DNA of 64,000 bases from Rhyacophila brunnea. Lineage: Eukaryota > Arthropoda > Insecta > Trichoptera > Rhyacophilidae. Below are positions 27,001-34,496 of the stretch, piece by piece. Both the position numbers and the translations under genes were made by a program. Below the pieces are notes generated by a model. It was given only the letters and a program-made list of their open reading frames with translations, did no database searches and was not told the DNA's origin. Positions within the stretch are counted from its first letter, which is position 1. Every line of letters begins with the position of its first letter. The stretch covers positions 124,001 through 188,000 of the forward strand of contig JAGYXB010002071.1 in assembly GCA_022495005.1 (NCBI GenBank), in the 5' to 3' direction.

Positions 27001-27356
27001 TACAGTCCTTCATGAAGTTTCAATTACATACGCAAAGTAATTAAGGATCATTTGTCATAATTAGAGTGGATTTATTATTTTATTCGTGGACGTAATTAAG
27101 TAATTGAATTAAGAATTTATGGGAGGAATGTCACATTTAGAGGCAAAGCAACTAAAAACATTTCAATAACAGATAGAACAACAACAAAGGCAAGGACGCG
27201 TATGTCATCGTTAATCTATAAAAAAACATTTGTGACGCAAACGTCAAAAGTTAATCGCATTTACGGCATAGGTTTCGAATTGAAAATAATATAAAAATGT
27301 AACTCACCAAAACTAACGGCGACTAGCGCTAGGCAAATAAAATTTATATTTGCCAT
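1..27356 (-). CDS. Prosaposin / saposin-related precursor, 18 exons, 3' end outside window
   Basis: Saposin precursors are secreted/lysosomal glycoproteins cleaved into small sphingolipid-activator proteins. Exons (high to low): 27356-27308, 23286-23211, 21088-20941, 20363-20163, 12672-12553, 11297-11074, 10665-10565, 10064-9913, 9291-9181, 8970-8794, 7261-7127, 6989-6840, 5444-5117, 3831-3674, 2900-2717, 2463-2324, 1568-1323, 39-1. All junctions read AG/exon/GT and the phases join into 913 uninterrupted codons. Order: signal peptide (1-17), SapA (~28-60), seven SapB domains (~69-150, 166-245, 276-354, 430-507, 525-602, 690-762, 774-850), a dibasic VKR site (~876) and a second SapA (~884 on) cut by the window edge. 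Each SapB keeps the C-x2-C...C...C...C...C pattern, and both SapA domains carry KCTWGP-YWC. N-glycosylation sequons occur (e.g. NET in SapB-1, NRT in SapB-5). The architecture matches insect Saposin-related (Sap-r) genes. The start is the only ATG giving a signal peptide in phase with exon 2. Confidence 0.93.
273..403 (+). pseudogene. Mariner transposase N-terminal fragment
   Basis: The frame reads MTDRLEQWYCIKFC-DTQAETVQKIQQ-FGD, resembling the N-terminal helix-turn-helix of mariner transposases, with about four residues missing after KFC. The fragment stops where a hAT-type element has inserted at 404 and resumes only briefly after 1055. No catalytic domain follows. Confidence 0.6.
404..1047. 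mobile_element. hAT-type non-autonomous element, copy A
   Basis: 644 bp with inverted ends TAGGGATTGCAATA / ATTGCAATCCCTA and a perfect 8-bp target duplication GTACAACC (396-403 and 1048-1055), the size made by hAT transposases. Ends are packed with ATACCGGTATT-like motifs. It interrupts the mariner fragment. Three relatives occur at 37337, 56333 and 58025. Confidence 0.88.
1323..1568 (-). CDS. Prosaposin exon 17: end of SapB-7, dibasic site, start of SapA-2
   Basis: 82 codons. CFKLMASYGENIIHL to KVCSEIGMC finishes SapB-7. Then GETRVKRQTNKPLG contains a likely proprotein-convertase site. GAEKCTWGPAYWC opens the C-terminal SapA. Acceptor CTCCAG, donor GTAACG, phase 0. Confidence 0.93.
2055..2215 (-). 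repeat. Degenerate tRNA-derived SINE
   Basis: On the minus strand a box-A-like GTTGGCCTAACACC is followed by a box-B-like GCGGATTCCAACC, then TCAAAAAATATATGTTCTCG, the layout of insect tRNA-derived SINEs. Lies in the intron between prosaposin exons 17 and 16. Family not identified. Confidence 0.45.
2324..2463 (-). CDS. Prosaposin exon 16: first part of SapB-7
   Basis: NAIMECAVCEEAIDVVEQIL through KACYALPSRYQTK gives the first three cysteines of SapB-7. Acceptor TCTAG, donor GTACGT. Unlike SapB-1, 4, 5 and 6, this domain is split after helix 3. Confidence 0.92.
2717..2900 (-). CDS. Prosaposin exon 15: second half of SapB-6
   Basis: DQIKKIVHNVCSHLPKNIGK through DICSTLSFCNGK holds the last four cysteines of SapB-6. 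Acceptor TTCAG, donor GTAAGG, ending in phase 1. The CSHLP motif is shared with SapB-5, a sign of internal duplication. Confidence 0.93.
3674..3831 (-). CDS. Prosaposin exon 14: linker and first half of SapB-6
   Basis: Linker ATNEIPDDTYNGKPLIYADF, then SPQCVVCEFIMTQIDKELKD, ending KSTD before GTAAGT. Phase-1 entry, phase-0 exit. Confidence 0.92.
5117..5444 (-). CDS. Prosaposin exon 13: end of SapB-5 and long linker
   Basis: Longest exon (328 nt). DSIKNALENLCSHL through EVCVYLKLC completes SapB-5. About 60 linker residues follow, with basic stretches (YHAKKG, LLPKKM), possible processing sites. Acceptor GCTAG, donor GTTCGT, ending in phase 1. Confidence 0.92.
5780..6321. mobile_element. MITE family E, older copy
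   Basis: About 540 bp in the intron between prosaposin exons 13 and 12, homologous along its length to 50311-50740 (shared block GCTGGTGGAGCGGTTTCATC). The right end is GGTCTAAATGC; the left end is eroded. No coding capacity and no clear target duplication. Confidence 0.65.
6840..6989 (-). CDS. Prosaposin exon 12: end of SapB-4, start of SapB-5
   Basis: Starts VCPALTLCPKE, completing SapB-4, then GEPNCPLCLFAVEQLESML and NNRTQ (sequon NRT). Acceptor TCTAG, donor GTATGT, phase 0 on both sides. Confidence 0.92.
7127..7261 (-). CDS. Prosaposin exon 11: middle of SapB-4
   Basis: 45 codons from IKIKNTVEKACKMLPST to MLVHEIDPSE with the third and fourth cysteines of SapB-4. Acceptor TTCAG, donor GTATAA. 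An opposite-strand ORF over this exon is a shadow. Confidence 0.92.
7750..8001. mobile_element. Tc1-like MITE family M1, degraded copy
   Basis: The right end TTTGACCCTAAGAGGCCGA followed by TA matches the better preserved copy at 10205-10546. The left end (CCTCGGAGTCAAAAAAACG) is diverged. Intronic. Confidence 0.5.
8210..8750. mobile_element. GC-rich-ended inverted-repeat element
   Basis: Inverted arms built around GCCCAGACAT (8238-8254) and ATGTCTGGGC (8706-8722), extending about 20 bp further out. Just inside the left arm, on the minus strand, a 13-bp motif of the form GGCGGNTTTGTCY repeats. Non-coding and intronic; superfamily and target duplication not determined. Confidence 0.5.
8794..8970 (-). 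CDS. Prosaposin exon 10: linker and first half of SapB-4
   Basis: 59 codons. A linker (HQVNIDEKSQSNLDIV...) leads into KEMCTFCQYFLHFLQVQI and ends DANTE. Acceptor TTCAG, donor GTAAAT. The phase-0 split falls at the same helix 2/3 point as in SapB-1. Confidence 0.9.
9181..9291 (-). CDS. Prosaposin exon 9: inter-domain linker
   Basis: 37 codons without cysteine (LGPIAPLVPLKTAELAVRVF to DEANSYK). It lies between SapB-3 and SapB-4 and is probably removed when the precursor is processed. Acceptor TTCAG, donor GTGGGC, phase 0 on both sides. Confidence 0.85.
9913..10064 (-). CDS. Prosaposin exon 8: second half of SapB-3
   Basis: Encodes GLCKQTGNFKAECLAVVDQY through NSVCFMAGICHKGKVEQ, completing the six cysteines of SapB-3. 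Acceptor TTTAG, donor GTGAAT, ending in phase 0. Confidence 0.92.
10205..10546. mobile_element. Tc1/mariner-type MITE, family M1
   Basis: 342 bp, inverted ends (T/C)CGGCCCCTTAGGRTCAAA, flanked by TA on both sides. No ORF of note. Its right end is 17 bp from the splice donor of prosaposin exon 7. Confidence 0.72.
10565..10665 (-). CDS. Prosaposin exon 7: first half of SapB-3
   Basis: Encodes SDDIPCQLCEQLVKHLRD and ends FKRVLD plus one base. Acceptor TTCAG, donor GTAAGG; 101 nt, phases 2 to 1. A Tc1-like MITE ends 17 bp beyond the donor. Confidence 0.9.
11074..11297 (-). CDS. Prosaposin exon 6: second half of SapB-2
   Basis: Opens ACGKFGSYSDSC and carries SVCHDAGAC, completing the six cysteines of SapB-2, then an acidic linker (HEPEEKDLSATVE). 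Ends in phase 2 before GTATGC. The other strand of this exon is also open but shows no family features. Confidence 0.9.
11411..11807. mobile_element. MITE with 8-bp target duplication GATAATAC
   Basis: 397 bp with inverted ends sharing GGACGA, CCGGACAA and TGGACGCC, flanked by perfect GATAATAC repeats (11403-11410, 11808-11815). Eight-bp duplications fit hAT or P superfamily elements; the GGG terminus is atypical, so the class is open. Confidence 0.7.
12553..12672 (-). CDS. Prosaposin exon 5: first half of SapB-2
   Basis: 40 codons, opening IAEKPQALPGTCEGC and ending EASLR. Gives the first cysteine pair of SapB-2. Preceded by the largest intron of the gene here (7.5 kb). Acceptor TTTAG, donor GTACAT. 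Confidence 0.88.
14049..14471. mobile_element. TA-flanked MITE with central perfect hairpin
   Basis: Near-perfect inverted ends of about 30 bp, starting TATCGTCGGTCCC, flanked by TA (14047-48, 14472-73) as in Tc1/mariner elements. Contains a perfect 16-bp stem (14221-14236 with 14243-14258), loop CTTACC. Non-coding. Confidence 0.75.
17414..17693 (+). mobile_element. Hairpin-bearing element, copy 1
   Basis: 280 bp dominated by a long imperfect palindrome centred near 17567 (core CCTCAGGGGGACATTTTC with its complement). Flanked by AATTTTTACT (17404-17413) and AACTTTTACT (17694-17703), 9 of 10 identical. A near copy lies at 33660-33931. The right end is AAT-rich. Could be a foldback/Mutator-like element (9-10 bp duplications) or a retroposon with an (AAT)n tail. 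Confidence 0.62.
18021..18695 (-). mobile_element. hAT element with transposase C-terminal remnant
   Basis: 675 bp with ends CAGGGGGGGGCAAACT / AGTTTGCCCTCCCCTG and a perfect 8-bp duplication CTTTAGTG (18013-18020, 18696-18703). Minus-strand residues at 18140-18416 read like the hAT C-terminal dimerisation region (CEQTFSIMNLNKNYLRSNIS, DAHLQAVLRIS), as in GTF2IRD2/ZBED5-like transposases. GGCGGGCCGC motifs lie just inside both ends. Non-autonomous. Confidence 0.88.
19382..19904. mobile_element. PIF/Harbinger-like MITE
   Basis: 523 bp, inverted ends GGCTNNGGCCACATAGGNAG, flanked by TTA (19379-81, 19905-07), the TWA-type 3-bp duplication of PIF/Harbinger. Internal ends carry repeated CTAGGTG motifs. 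Two short ORFs inside show no family features. Confidence 0.7.
20163..20363 (-). CDS. Prosaposin exon 4: second half of SapB-1
   Basis: 67 codons from EDLKTVFEDSCKL to NAKIDEMLANAE, holding the last four cysteines of SapB-1 (DSC, KEC, VVC, GLC). Acceptor TTCAG, donor GTAACC, phase 0 on both sides. Confidence 0.93.
20941..21088 (-). CDS. Prosaposin exon 3: end of SapA-1, start of SapB-1
   Basis: Completes SapA-1 (AKGCGAVHHC) and opens SapB-1 with SICQIC, the paired cysteines of helix 1, ending at the sequon SNETQ. The phase-0 donor GTAACT lies between SapB helices 2 and 3, a position repeated in later domains. Confidence 0.92.
21089..23210 (-). other. Prosaposin intron 2
   Basis: AT-rich, no domain-bearing ORF. 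A GC-richer patch at 22620-22810 has an open frame and a repeat-like tail shared with ~15815-15855, probably a retroelement fragment of unknown family. Nothing else recognised. Confidence 0.5.
23211..23286 (-). CDS. Prosaposin exon 2: first half of SapA-1
   Basis: Encodes GVSLATPLLG, probably around the signal-peptidase site, then the SapA signature KCTWGPSYWCDDIK. Flanked by TATAG acceptor and GTATGT donor; 76 nt, ending in phase 2. Confidence 0.9.
26440..26550 (-). repeat. Dispersed repeat R59, minus copy
   Basis: Translates on the minus strand as EVCINRFLFLQEMNVNHMHN with LLGPYS following, closely matching plus-strand 59425-59517 (GGCINRFLFLQEMDVGHLLN, LLGPYS). A diverged third copy is at about 31295-31360. 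The similarity is nucleotide-level repeat homology, not evidence for a protein. Confidence 0.6.
26605..26629 (-). repeat. Interstitial insect telomere-type repeat (TTAGG)
   Basis: Five consecutive CCTAA units, one variant (CCTTA), i.e. TTAGG on the minus strand, inside prosaposin intron 1. TTAGG is the telomere repeat of many insect orders and absent from Diptera. Confidence 0.75.
27308..27356 (-). CDS. Prosaposin exon 1: start codon and signal peptide
   Basis: Encodes MANINFICLALVAVSF plus one base of the next codon, then a GTGAGT donor. A short hydrophobic run (FICLALVAV) follows the start, as expected for a signal peptide that sends the precursor into the ER. Phase 1 joins cleanly to exon 2 about 4 kb away. 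Any 5'UTR exon upstream is not resolved. Confidence 0.82.
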
Positions 27357-27680
27357 ATTTGATTACTTCATCAGTAGACTACACGATAGTATTAATAACA
27401 CTCGAATAAAATTTTAATAACAATCTTTGTTCACTATCTGATTTGTCAAGTCAGAAAAGGTCAGCTGATACCAAGCGTGTTCGTGATGTCGTCAATAAAC
27501 ATTCATAATGTGTCCAGTTTATGAACTGTTTTTCCCTAAAATTCGGTGAAACATTAAATTATTTAAAAAAAAATTAACTTTCTTTACACATACAACGAAG
27601 TCGTCGGTGAATTGAATCCGACTGATGTAAAACTGAAGAGCGTCAGTCATAGACTCGTAAAACGAAAATATGTCTTTGGG

Positions 27681-27745
27681 TGAGCTCGAATCACCAATCT
27701 ATCGATCTGCAATCAAATACTTTACCACTGAGCTGTCTCTAGGCT
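27681..27745 (-). repeat. tRNA-Cys-like sequence (pseudogene or SINE head)
   Basis: On the minus strand AGCTCAGTGGTAAAGTATTT (D arm, box A), TTGATTGCAGATCGA (anticodon arm with GCA) and GGTGA-TTCGAGC-TCACC (perfect T arm, box B) are in tRNA order. The two acceptor strands do not pair, so it is not a functional tRNA gene. Confidence 0.6.
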
Positions 27746-27883
27746 TATGATTAGAAAAAAATATCTCTAGTAGTTATACTAAAATGCGATAATATTTAAC
27801 ACGACGACGTGTAAAAATAATGCCTTGGTTGGGCTCAAATCACAACTGAACAAGCTATTCTGCTCAATTTGTTAGTGCTAGGC

Positions 27884-28551
27884 CAGTGGTCGGCAAACTC
27901 GTCAGTCAACAGAGCCAAACAATATCAACAGCACAACGATTGAGATTCCTTTTGAGAGCCAAATAATGTCTTAAACTAAACGTAAATATTATGTAGGTAC
28001 ATACACTGTTTATTAATTTAATAAACTTTAGTTGAAGTTTTATGTCTTAATCAAACTATATGTACACTGAATAAAACTTGATATCATAAGTAATATTGAT
28101 CTTATTTATTGATAAAAGTTAAATTTAAATCATGACAATGACTGACAAACACTTAATGTGAATAATGGCTTTGCATCTCCTTGGAAAGTTTGTGTAAGTC
28201 AGGTTTGTATGTTGTTGTTTTCAATTTTAAGCACGATTCCAGGTTCTCATCATTAAGACGACGTCTCAATTTACCCTTGATATCCGTCCTTATAAATCTT
28301 TTTACTAACCACAAAACTTGCAATATTAACATTGTTGGAAGGTTGTATTCAGTAATTAAATACAGAACTTGATTTTTCTCGACTATTCTAAAGTTCCTAA
28401 ACTGCTTTCTTCTTGCATCACCGACCGGATATTTAATGCTAAATGACGCGATAGGGCGTGTTTAGTTGTAAAGTAACTCTCCAAATTTGACTTCTTCTTA
28501 TGCGCCAATTTTTCCCGACAAATAATACGAGCCGCGGTTTGCCGACCACTG
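27884..28551. mobile_element. hAT non-autonomous element, CAGTGGTCGGCAAAC ends
   Basis: 668 bp with inverted ends CAGTGGTCGGCAAAC / GTTTGCCGACCACTG and flanking TGCTAGGC / TGCTAGAC (7 of 8). It splits a sequence that, rejoined, looks tRNA-like on the minus strand. Confidence 0.82.
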
Positions 28552-29053
28552 TGCTAGACCAAAGTGCTTGCCAGACAAATCGTAAAGGATTGGATATTTG
28601 CAGACCAACTCGATCAATTTTTGTTTTAAAGTTTTGATCCATCAATCCACGGATTGCTTCCGCTGCGCCACTATGATATGCACGTACGACTGAAAGCAAG
28701 CTGAAACACATAATAGGAAGGTATAAGTTAGATAATATTTTACCAGCTATTAATAATTATACAAAACATAATATGGTTGTCAATATTCTTATTTTAATCA
28801 ATACGAAATCAATTATCTTTGTTTATGATATGAGTATATAGAAATATGTACCTACTAGAGGTGAGTTGGAAATACTGTCACCAATTTGTGTACTCAGGTT
28901 AAGGGTAAAATTATCCATACTCAGTATGTGTGGCCCAATAAACTTATTCCAAAAAAATTGTGATGATATCATCGCGAGTTGCTGTTCTGTGCACTCACCA
29001 GTTGGTAGACTTTCAACACTATTGACATTAAATGCGCGCGAACGAGATATCAT
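28552..29053 (-). other. Unrecognised open reading stretches
   Basis: Minus-strand 28553-28711 is open and less AT-rich than its surroundings (RAYHSGAAEAIRGLMDQNF...), preceded by a TTTCAG acceptor-like site. 28998-29053 reads MISRSRAFNVNSVESLPT then GTGAGT. Their phases do not join into one frame, and I recognise no family. Could be an exon relic or repeat. Confidence 0.2.
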
Positions 29054-29059
29054 TTGAAT

Positions 29060-32000
29060 ATAGGTATATTTTAATTCATTAGTCTATTGCGTTCGAATTA
29101 GAGGTCATAAATTTTGTGTCGCAGCACAGTGGTGAGATGACGCACAGGCTTAGGCTTGTTATGACCGCTCAAAACATGTTTAAAATTTTAAAAAATCACT
29201 GTTATTCATTTTTGTTGACTAGAATATTGTAACATAATAGAAAAACAACTCATAAATTTAAAATGTGTTTTTAATAATTTTATAATAAATGTAACGTTTC
29301 GACAAGCGGAGCTCAGCATATTTTTAGCGATTCTAATGAAGCCGACACACATGAGCCGATACGTATTTCAAAAACTAATATGGAGCTGGTTTTAGTTTCA
29401 GTTGAGTATGAAACTTTTATCGCATACGCACGCCAAACGCTCTATATAGTATTCCAAATACTAGTAAGTATTTTGGAACAAGTTTCTATAGGTACTAAGT
29501 ATTTTTTATACAGGTAGTAAGTATACTTAGTCTTCAAAATCGACCAGTTTTCACATCTTTAGTACCTACCGTAAACTTAAAAAGTTTTTAAAATCAAATC
29601 ATTTCACTTTACCACCTACCTACTCCCCAAAGTCCAAAGGATATTGATTCTTGAGCTGCTTCTTTCCCTTACATACAAACACAGAAAAATTAAGTTTTGT
29701 ACGTATATTTGCGTTGCGTATATACGTTGTATTTTAGTCAGCATTGGGATATATCTCTATTTTTTCAGATTCGTCTTCGTACTCTTTATTTCTCATAATA
29801 CTAATAATGGTTAAAATAAATTTTAATCACAACTTTTTGTCTTCAGTCAAGTCTTCGATTAAAATATTTCTCCGTTTATTGATAAAGTTTTATATCTAGC
29901 AATAATTGGCTGTTCATATTAGCTACGAAACCAAAATTATTGACATTGTCAATGTTAGAAAATGTAAAATTATTAAAATATATAATTTTAAATGAATATT
30001 TTATATATTATTTGGATTCACAATAATAAACTACAAAAATAATGAAATTTGTTTCTTTTTATATTTTTATAAGAACTCTTTGTGGATTTGGATCAATAAA
30101 ATTTAATAACGGAAAACTAATTTAAGGGTCTGGCAACCATTTCGATCAAAATTATTAGCTTTTTTGAACTGTCAACTTTACTATCGAAATGACGTGCGGA
30201 CGATGTTGAAATGGACAAGGATTTTACGATGAATGACTGGAGAGACAAAAACTATGCAAATACAACTACAGCATTGCAAAATATTAGTTTGTCACGGAAT
30301 GATTAAAACATTGATGAATCATTAGTGTTTTGAAATATTTTTATTTTACCCAAAGTGTACGAAACATGAATGTATTTATAATAATATTATTCATTTCGCA
30401 TAATAGTAGTGTATGAGAATTGAGATGCCTCAGAAAATAGCAATAAATCACAAAGAAGATTCACCAAGCAATTAAGGTATGCGTTTTCAACAATCGATTT
30501 CCTAATTATATCTTGATTGATTTGTTCAAAAACATGTCTTTGTACTTAAGTATATTATGTCAGTATACTTGATTGGATTAATTGTGTTAATTAATGCGTC
30601 GTTGATTTTGTAGTAAGTAGTGCATTACATTAGTTAACTTTTACCAGGTAAGCATTTGTTAATTAAATTTAGTGGGTAGGCTAGCTTTACGTTTACATTC
30701 TACTACTTAGGTATCATTATTAAAAACAAAATTTATTGAAACGCATTTTGTTGTTACTTTCAAGAGTAGAAATTTATTGTGTTGAACTCATGCCATACTG
30801 TTGTCATCCTTGACCTGTGTGTAAGTATATTTGATCTTTTCTGTGATAATTATTTTCTTTTATTCATTTTATTAATAAAACTAATTTCAAAAAAATTCAT
30901 TTAATATTGTCGAGTTTGTATTAAGTACAGATAGGTACTTACTAACTTGTTATATTTTTGATGGGAACTAATTTAATAGAATCAATTCAAACGCTGCTTT
31001 TCTCGAGTTTGGTCAGTTGTAATCTATTATAATTATATGAAGTGTAATAATTAAATTGGTTAGGGACCTATTTAATTTCAGTAGACTAGTGTCGTTGCTC
31101 GATAAAATTACTGTACAGATCAGCGTTTCCCAATTAATTTTAGTCATGGAACTTTATTATGTATATATAACATTGTGGAAGTGTTGAAAAAGAACCATAT
31201 TTTTCTCCACAGCTGAAATTGATGTTTACATTTTTTTAAGAGTGATAGATATTTTTTTTAATTGGCTCTATAATCTTACGTGGATCTGGGCTGCTTCATG
31301 AAGAGCTTTCTTGTTTTTATGAGAAATACTTGTTGGCTACATATTCAACCTATTACATCTAACATCTATAAATAGCAGTGGCGGAGGCTCCATACAAGTG
31401 ATTATTTAAAGTCTACCTTGTAATAAAAATAGATCTTCAAGTATTGAATTTAGAAAAAATAAAAATTAACGACAGCGCCATCTGTTCTCAGCTATTGATT
31501 AATACGATTATTTTGAAGAATTTCAAGATATATTTTGTATGACCGTCAGGTTACGTGACATCGGCTCAGTCTAGCGAGATATGTAATATGGTAAGCTTCA
31601 ACAACGAAGCCTAAAATCTTTGCGTATAATATTGTCTGTGACTGCAGCTTTGTCCAAAATAATTAATAATAAGATAGTTTAAAAAAATAATTTGTATGTG
31701 AAATAGATTGTTTTTAAAAATAAAAAATAATTTTATCTCATAATTTTTATTTATCAGTTAGTTCAGTTATAGACTAACATAATTTATTCTTGTCAGTCGA
31801 GATATTGATGAATGGTATTTTGATTTCTAAGATTTGTGATCTAAATTCAGCGTATTATTGTGTTTTCTGAGTTTGGATAAATTATCTCATTCATTCATCA
31901 GTGTTTTATATAATATATAAGTATTTTAAAATGTCTAGTTTTACGGGTTAATTTGTAAATTGTTGAGAAACAGATACACAGCGGCTTTTTTCAAAGATTA

Positions 32001-32060
32001 CGTATTTTGAGCATATTTTAAAACAACTTGTGAATTTGCCAGATCCGGGATTCAAACTCG
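29060..32060. other. Intergenic AT-rich DNA
   Basis: No gene seen. It includes a diverged copy of the R59 repeat around 31295-31360. Otherwise I see nothing I can name. Confidence 0.5.
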
Positions 32061-32085
32061 AGACCCATATGTTATCGCGTTACTA
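32030..32085 (-). repeat. SINE-like box B fragment
   Basis: The plus-strand block AACTTGTGAATTTGCCAG then ATTCAAACTCGAGACC aligns with 59545-59580 (AACATGTGAATTTTTCAG, ATTCGAACTCGGGACC). The reverse strand gives a box-B-like GAGTTTGAATCCC. Probably the same tRNA-derived repeat family at both places. Confidence 0.45.
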
Positions 32086-32397
32086 CATCATTTAATTTTG
32101 TGAATATGTCAACAAGATATCGAATTTTTGATAATCGTCGTATGTTTTGTAATCGAAATCTATACTTAGATCTAGAAAATATGTTAACTTTTGCCACAGT
32201 TTTGCAACATTCGAACGAGGAATTTATCTCTCAATGCCTCGAAGGCAAGAGTACGGACGAGTGGTGGTCACACATATCTTCAACTATAATTTTAAATCAT
32301 CCTAATGCAATTGACCACTTCGTTCAGTATAGTTTTATATTATGTGTTTGAAATATTTTTAACTAGTCGATTCAATCCTTTTTTCAATATTATCCAG

Positions 32398-32441
32398 TTT
32401 CATCCAGCAGTGGATTGAAACAGGCTGATGATGATGACTAT
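32398..32441 (+). repeat. RTE LINE 3'-end fragment
   Basis: CATCCAGCAGTGGATTGAAA and CAGGCTGATGATGATGA match the 3' terminus of the minus-strand RTE at 45419 (CCAGCAGTGGATAGATTCAG, GCTGATGATGATGATG). A 5'-truncated plus-strand insertion or relic. Confidence 0.65.
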
Positions 32442-32715
32442 TAATTATTCACATAATATAAAAATAAATATGTAGGTGTATGAATATCTTAAGCTCATAT
32501 TACAATTCGAACAATAGTTTCAGGGCAATTACCTTTTTATCTGGAATTTACATAACTTGCACAATTCCTGATTACAAGTAGGTACCCACCTGTTGTTGAA
32601 TAGTAATATTTCCCTTACCGCACATTAAGTTATTTTACAAAACTCTTATCACAATAAAATTTTTTCTATACTGCGGTGTATCGAAGTAATCTTTAAATAT
32701 TCTAGCCACGCATAA

Positions 32716-34496
32716 TGCCGGGTCCACACTGGCAACATGTCGCCGTCAACCTCGTTAAATTTTACGATCATAATTGAAGATCTTGGCATAAAAACATCAA
32801 ATGTCCACTTTTTTTCATTTTCATTTTATTGCATTTCTATATTCCCTGTGTATGATTACAGACAACTGTGCAAAGATATATTTTTTTAAAAAATCCTAAG
32901 TCCCTCAAATCTGCTCTCCAAAATATGCCACTTTTCTAAAAACAGCAATAGTCCAGGCATTTTTGTGTAAAAACAGCAAAGGTCCAGTAGTTCTACACTT
33001 TTATCACCAGGCGGCGTTAATAATGTTAGTATACATTCCATACAAGTTAGTGTCTGAGCTGTCAAATTATCCTTGATTCTTTTAATTATTGCTTTTAAAA
33101 ACGTTTTCTTATGATTTTTTTAATATTTTATCATGGATATTACTAGCATAGACATCTGAAACGTCTCGAAAGAGAAAAATTAACAACACCAAGCAACGTT
33201 TTTGCCAAAACGGTGACTTTCATTATTGTTTAGTTGATAGTTCAGATCAGTTGAATAGGGTGGTATTGGATGCAATAAGGAAAATTCTAGGCCCTTCATT
33301 ATAAAATCTAAAAATACCGGAAAAGAGATTTTTTTAATATCAAATATAGGTTCAAACTTTGGCATTTTTCGGTAAAAATTTGTAGGCTAGTTATAATGTA
33401 CAGAATAGACCAGGATAGTAAGGGAGAAGTGCTTTGCGAACATTTCAGTTTCTCTCTGGGCTGTGGGATAGATTTAATGTAGTGAAGAAAAATCAAATGC
33501 AAGTCACGATTGCATTTAAAACAACACAATGGTGGATTAATTCCATTGAAAGGAGTTAAAAAATATATATTATTAGTATTATGAGCTAAATATTTACAAA
33601 ACCCAATAAATGCATCGTTTAATTTGCTGATAGTGAAGGTGTCAGACGAAGCTAATCGGTTTTCTTTTATCGTGTTAACTATCAATTCATGGTGGAAATC
33701 CATTGTGTTAATGATTTAATTTAATAAAACACATTTTTTTAGTACTTATTCCACTTTTAATAAATAAATCTGGATAGGTTTCGTCCGCCTTAGAGGGACA
33801 TTTTCAACTGTTGAAAACAGTTGGCAGAAAAACAGAGGCGGACGAAACCGGTCCACATTTATTTATTTAAAGTGGAATAAGTAGATAATAAAAAAAGTAT
33901 TTTATTAAATTAAATCAATAATAATAATATGAAGCTAATCAATATTAACCCGCACATAATTAAAACATTTTTTTAAATATTTAATTCTTGAGTTTTTACA
34001 TACATTGAAATCGTTTGTTAATAGGTAAATAATATGTTCAAACCTTATTAAAAGTTGTATTATGATTAAAAAATAACAGAAATATATTTTCTTTATTTTA
34101 TTTAATAAAATTATAGTTTTAGTCATACTATTTACATTTCGATCTTTTCAATTTTGCAATAAAAACAACAAATGTCCATAAATTGTGTAAAAACAGCAAA
34201 TGTCACACTCATTCTTTTTTAAATATCTATTTAACCAAAATAAATTTAATAAATTTTTTACATTCATATAGTGCATATAAGGTTTCTCTATAATTCCTCA
34301 TTGTTCAATTAATAAAATTTTTCTTGACAACCAAGATATTATGTTTTTACCCTCTCCTGAAAAAAAAGTGTTTTGTGACATTTGCTGTTTTTATGCCAAG
34401 ATCTTCAATTTGCTTAAGAAATTTTACGATAATTATCCTACTTATCGTAAAATTTAACGAGGTTGCCGGCAACATGTTGCCAGTGTGGACCCGGCA
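32716..34496. mobile_element. PIF/Harbinger-like element with long TIRs and subterminal repeats
   Basis: 1781 bp, inverted ends TGCCGGGTCCACACTGG... extending about 100 bp with gaps, flanked by TAA on both sides (32713-15, 34497-99). At least six copies of a motif close to AAAAACAGCAAATGTCC lie in the outer regions (near 32787, 32938, 32971, 34158, 34189, 34378), probable transposase-binding repeats. Internal minus-strand ORFs (33180-33365, 33308-33703) match no transposase I know. A hairpin element is inserted at 33660. Confidence 0.75.
33660..33931 (+). mobile_element. Hairpin-bearing element, copy 2
   Basis: 272 bp flanked by a perfect 10-bp direct repeat GAAGCTAATC (33650-33659, 33932-33941), inserted in the Harbinger-like element. 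Begins GGTTTTCTTTTATCGTGTTA, followed by a near-palindrome (33712-33925) whose core includes GGTTTCGTCCGCC and GGCGGACGAAACC, and ends in an AAT-rich tail. Same layout as 17414-17693. Confidence 0.75.

Larger units (their letters stand above)
23287..27307 (-). other. Prosaposin intron 1 (4.0 kb)
   Basis: First intron. Contains one copy of a dispersed repeat at ~26440-26550 (minus orientation of the 59.4-kb copy) and the telomere-like CCTAA tract at 26605-26629. The rest is AT-rich with no recognisable gene or element. Confidence 0.6.

Noticed and set aside
33308..33703. 131-codon minus-strand ORF beginning MDFHHELIVNTIKEN, considered as a gene of a virus- or transposon-like element
   Set aside because: Its first codons lie in the inserted hairpin element (33660-33931), and the homologous start at 17.43 kb runs into a stop within about 20 codons. 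The rest matches no family. It is a composite ORF.
33712..33925. Palindrome considered as a parvovirus-like terminal hairpin of an integrated virus
   Set aside because: No viral replication or capsid gene is next to either copy, and both copies end in short direct repeats typical of transposition.
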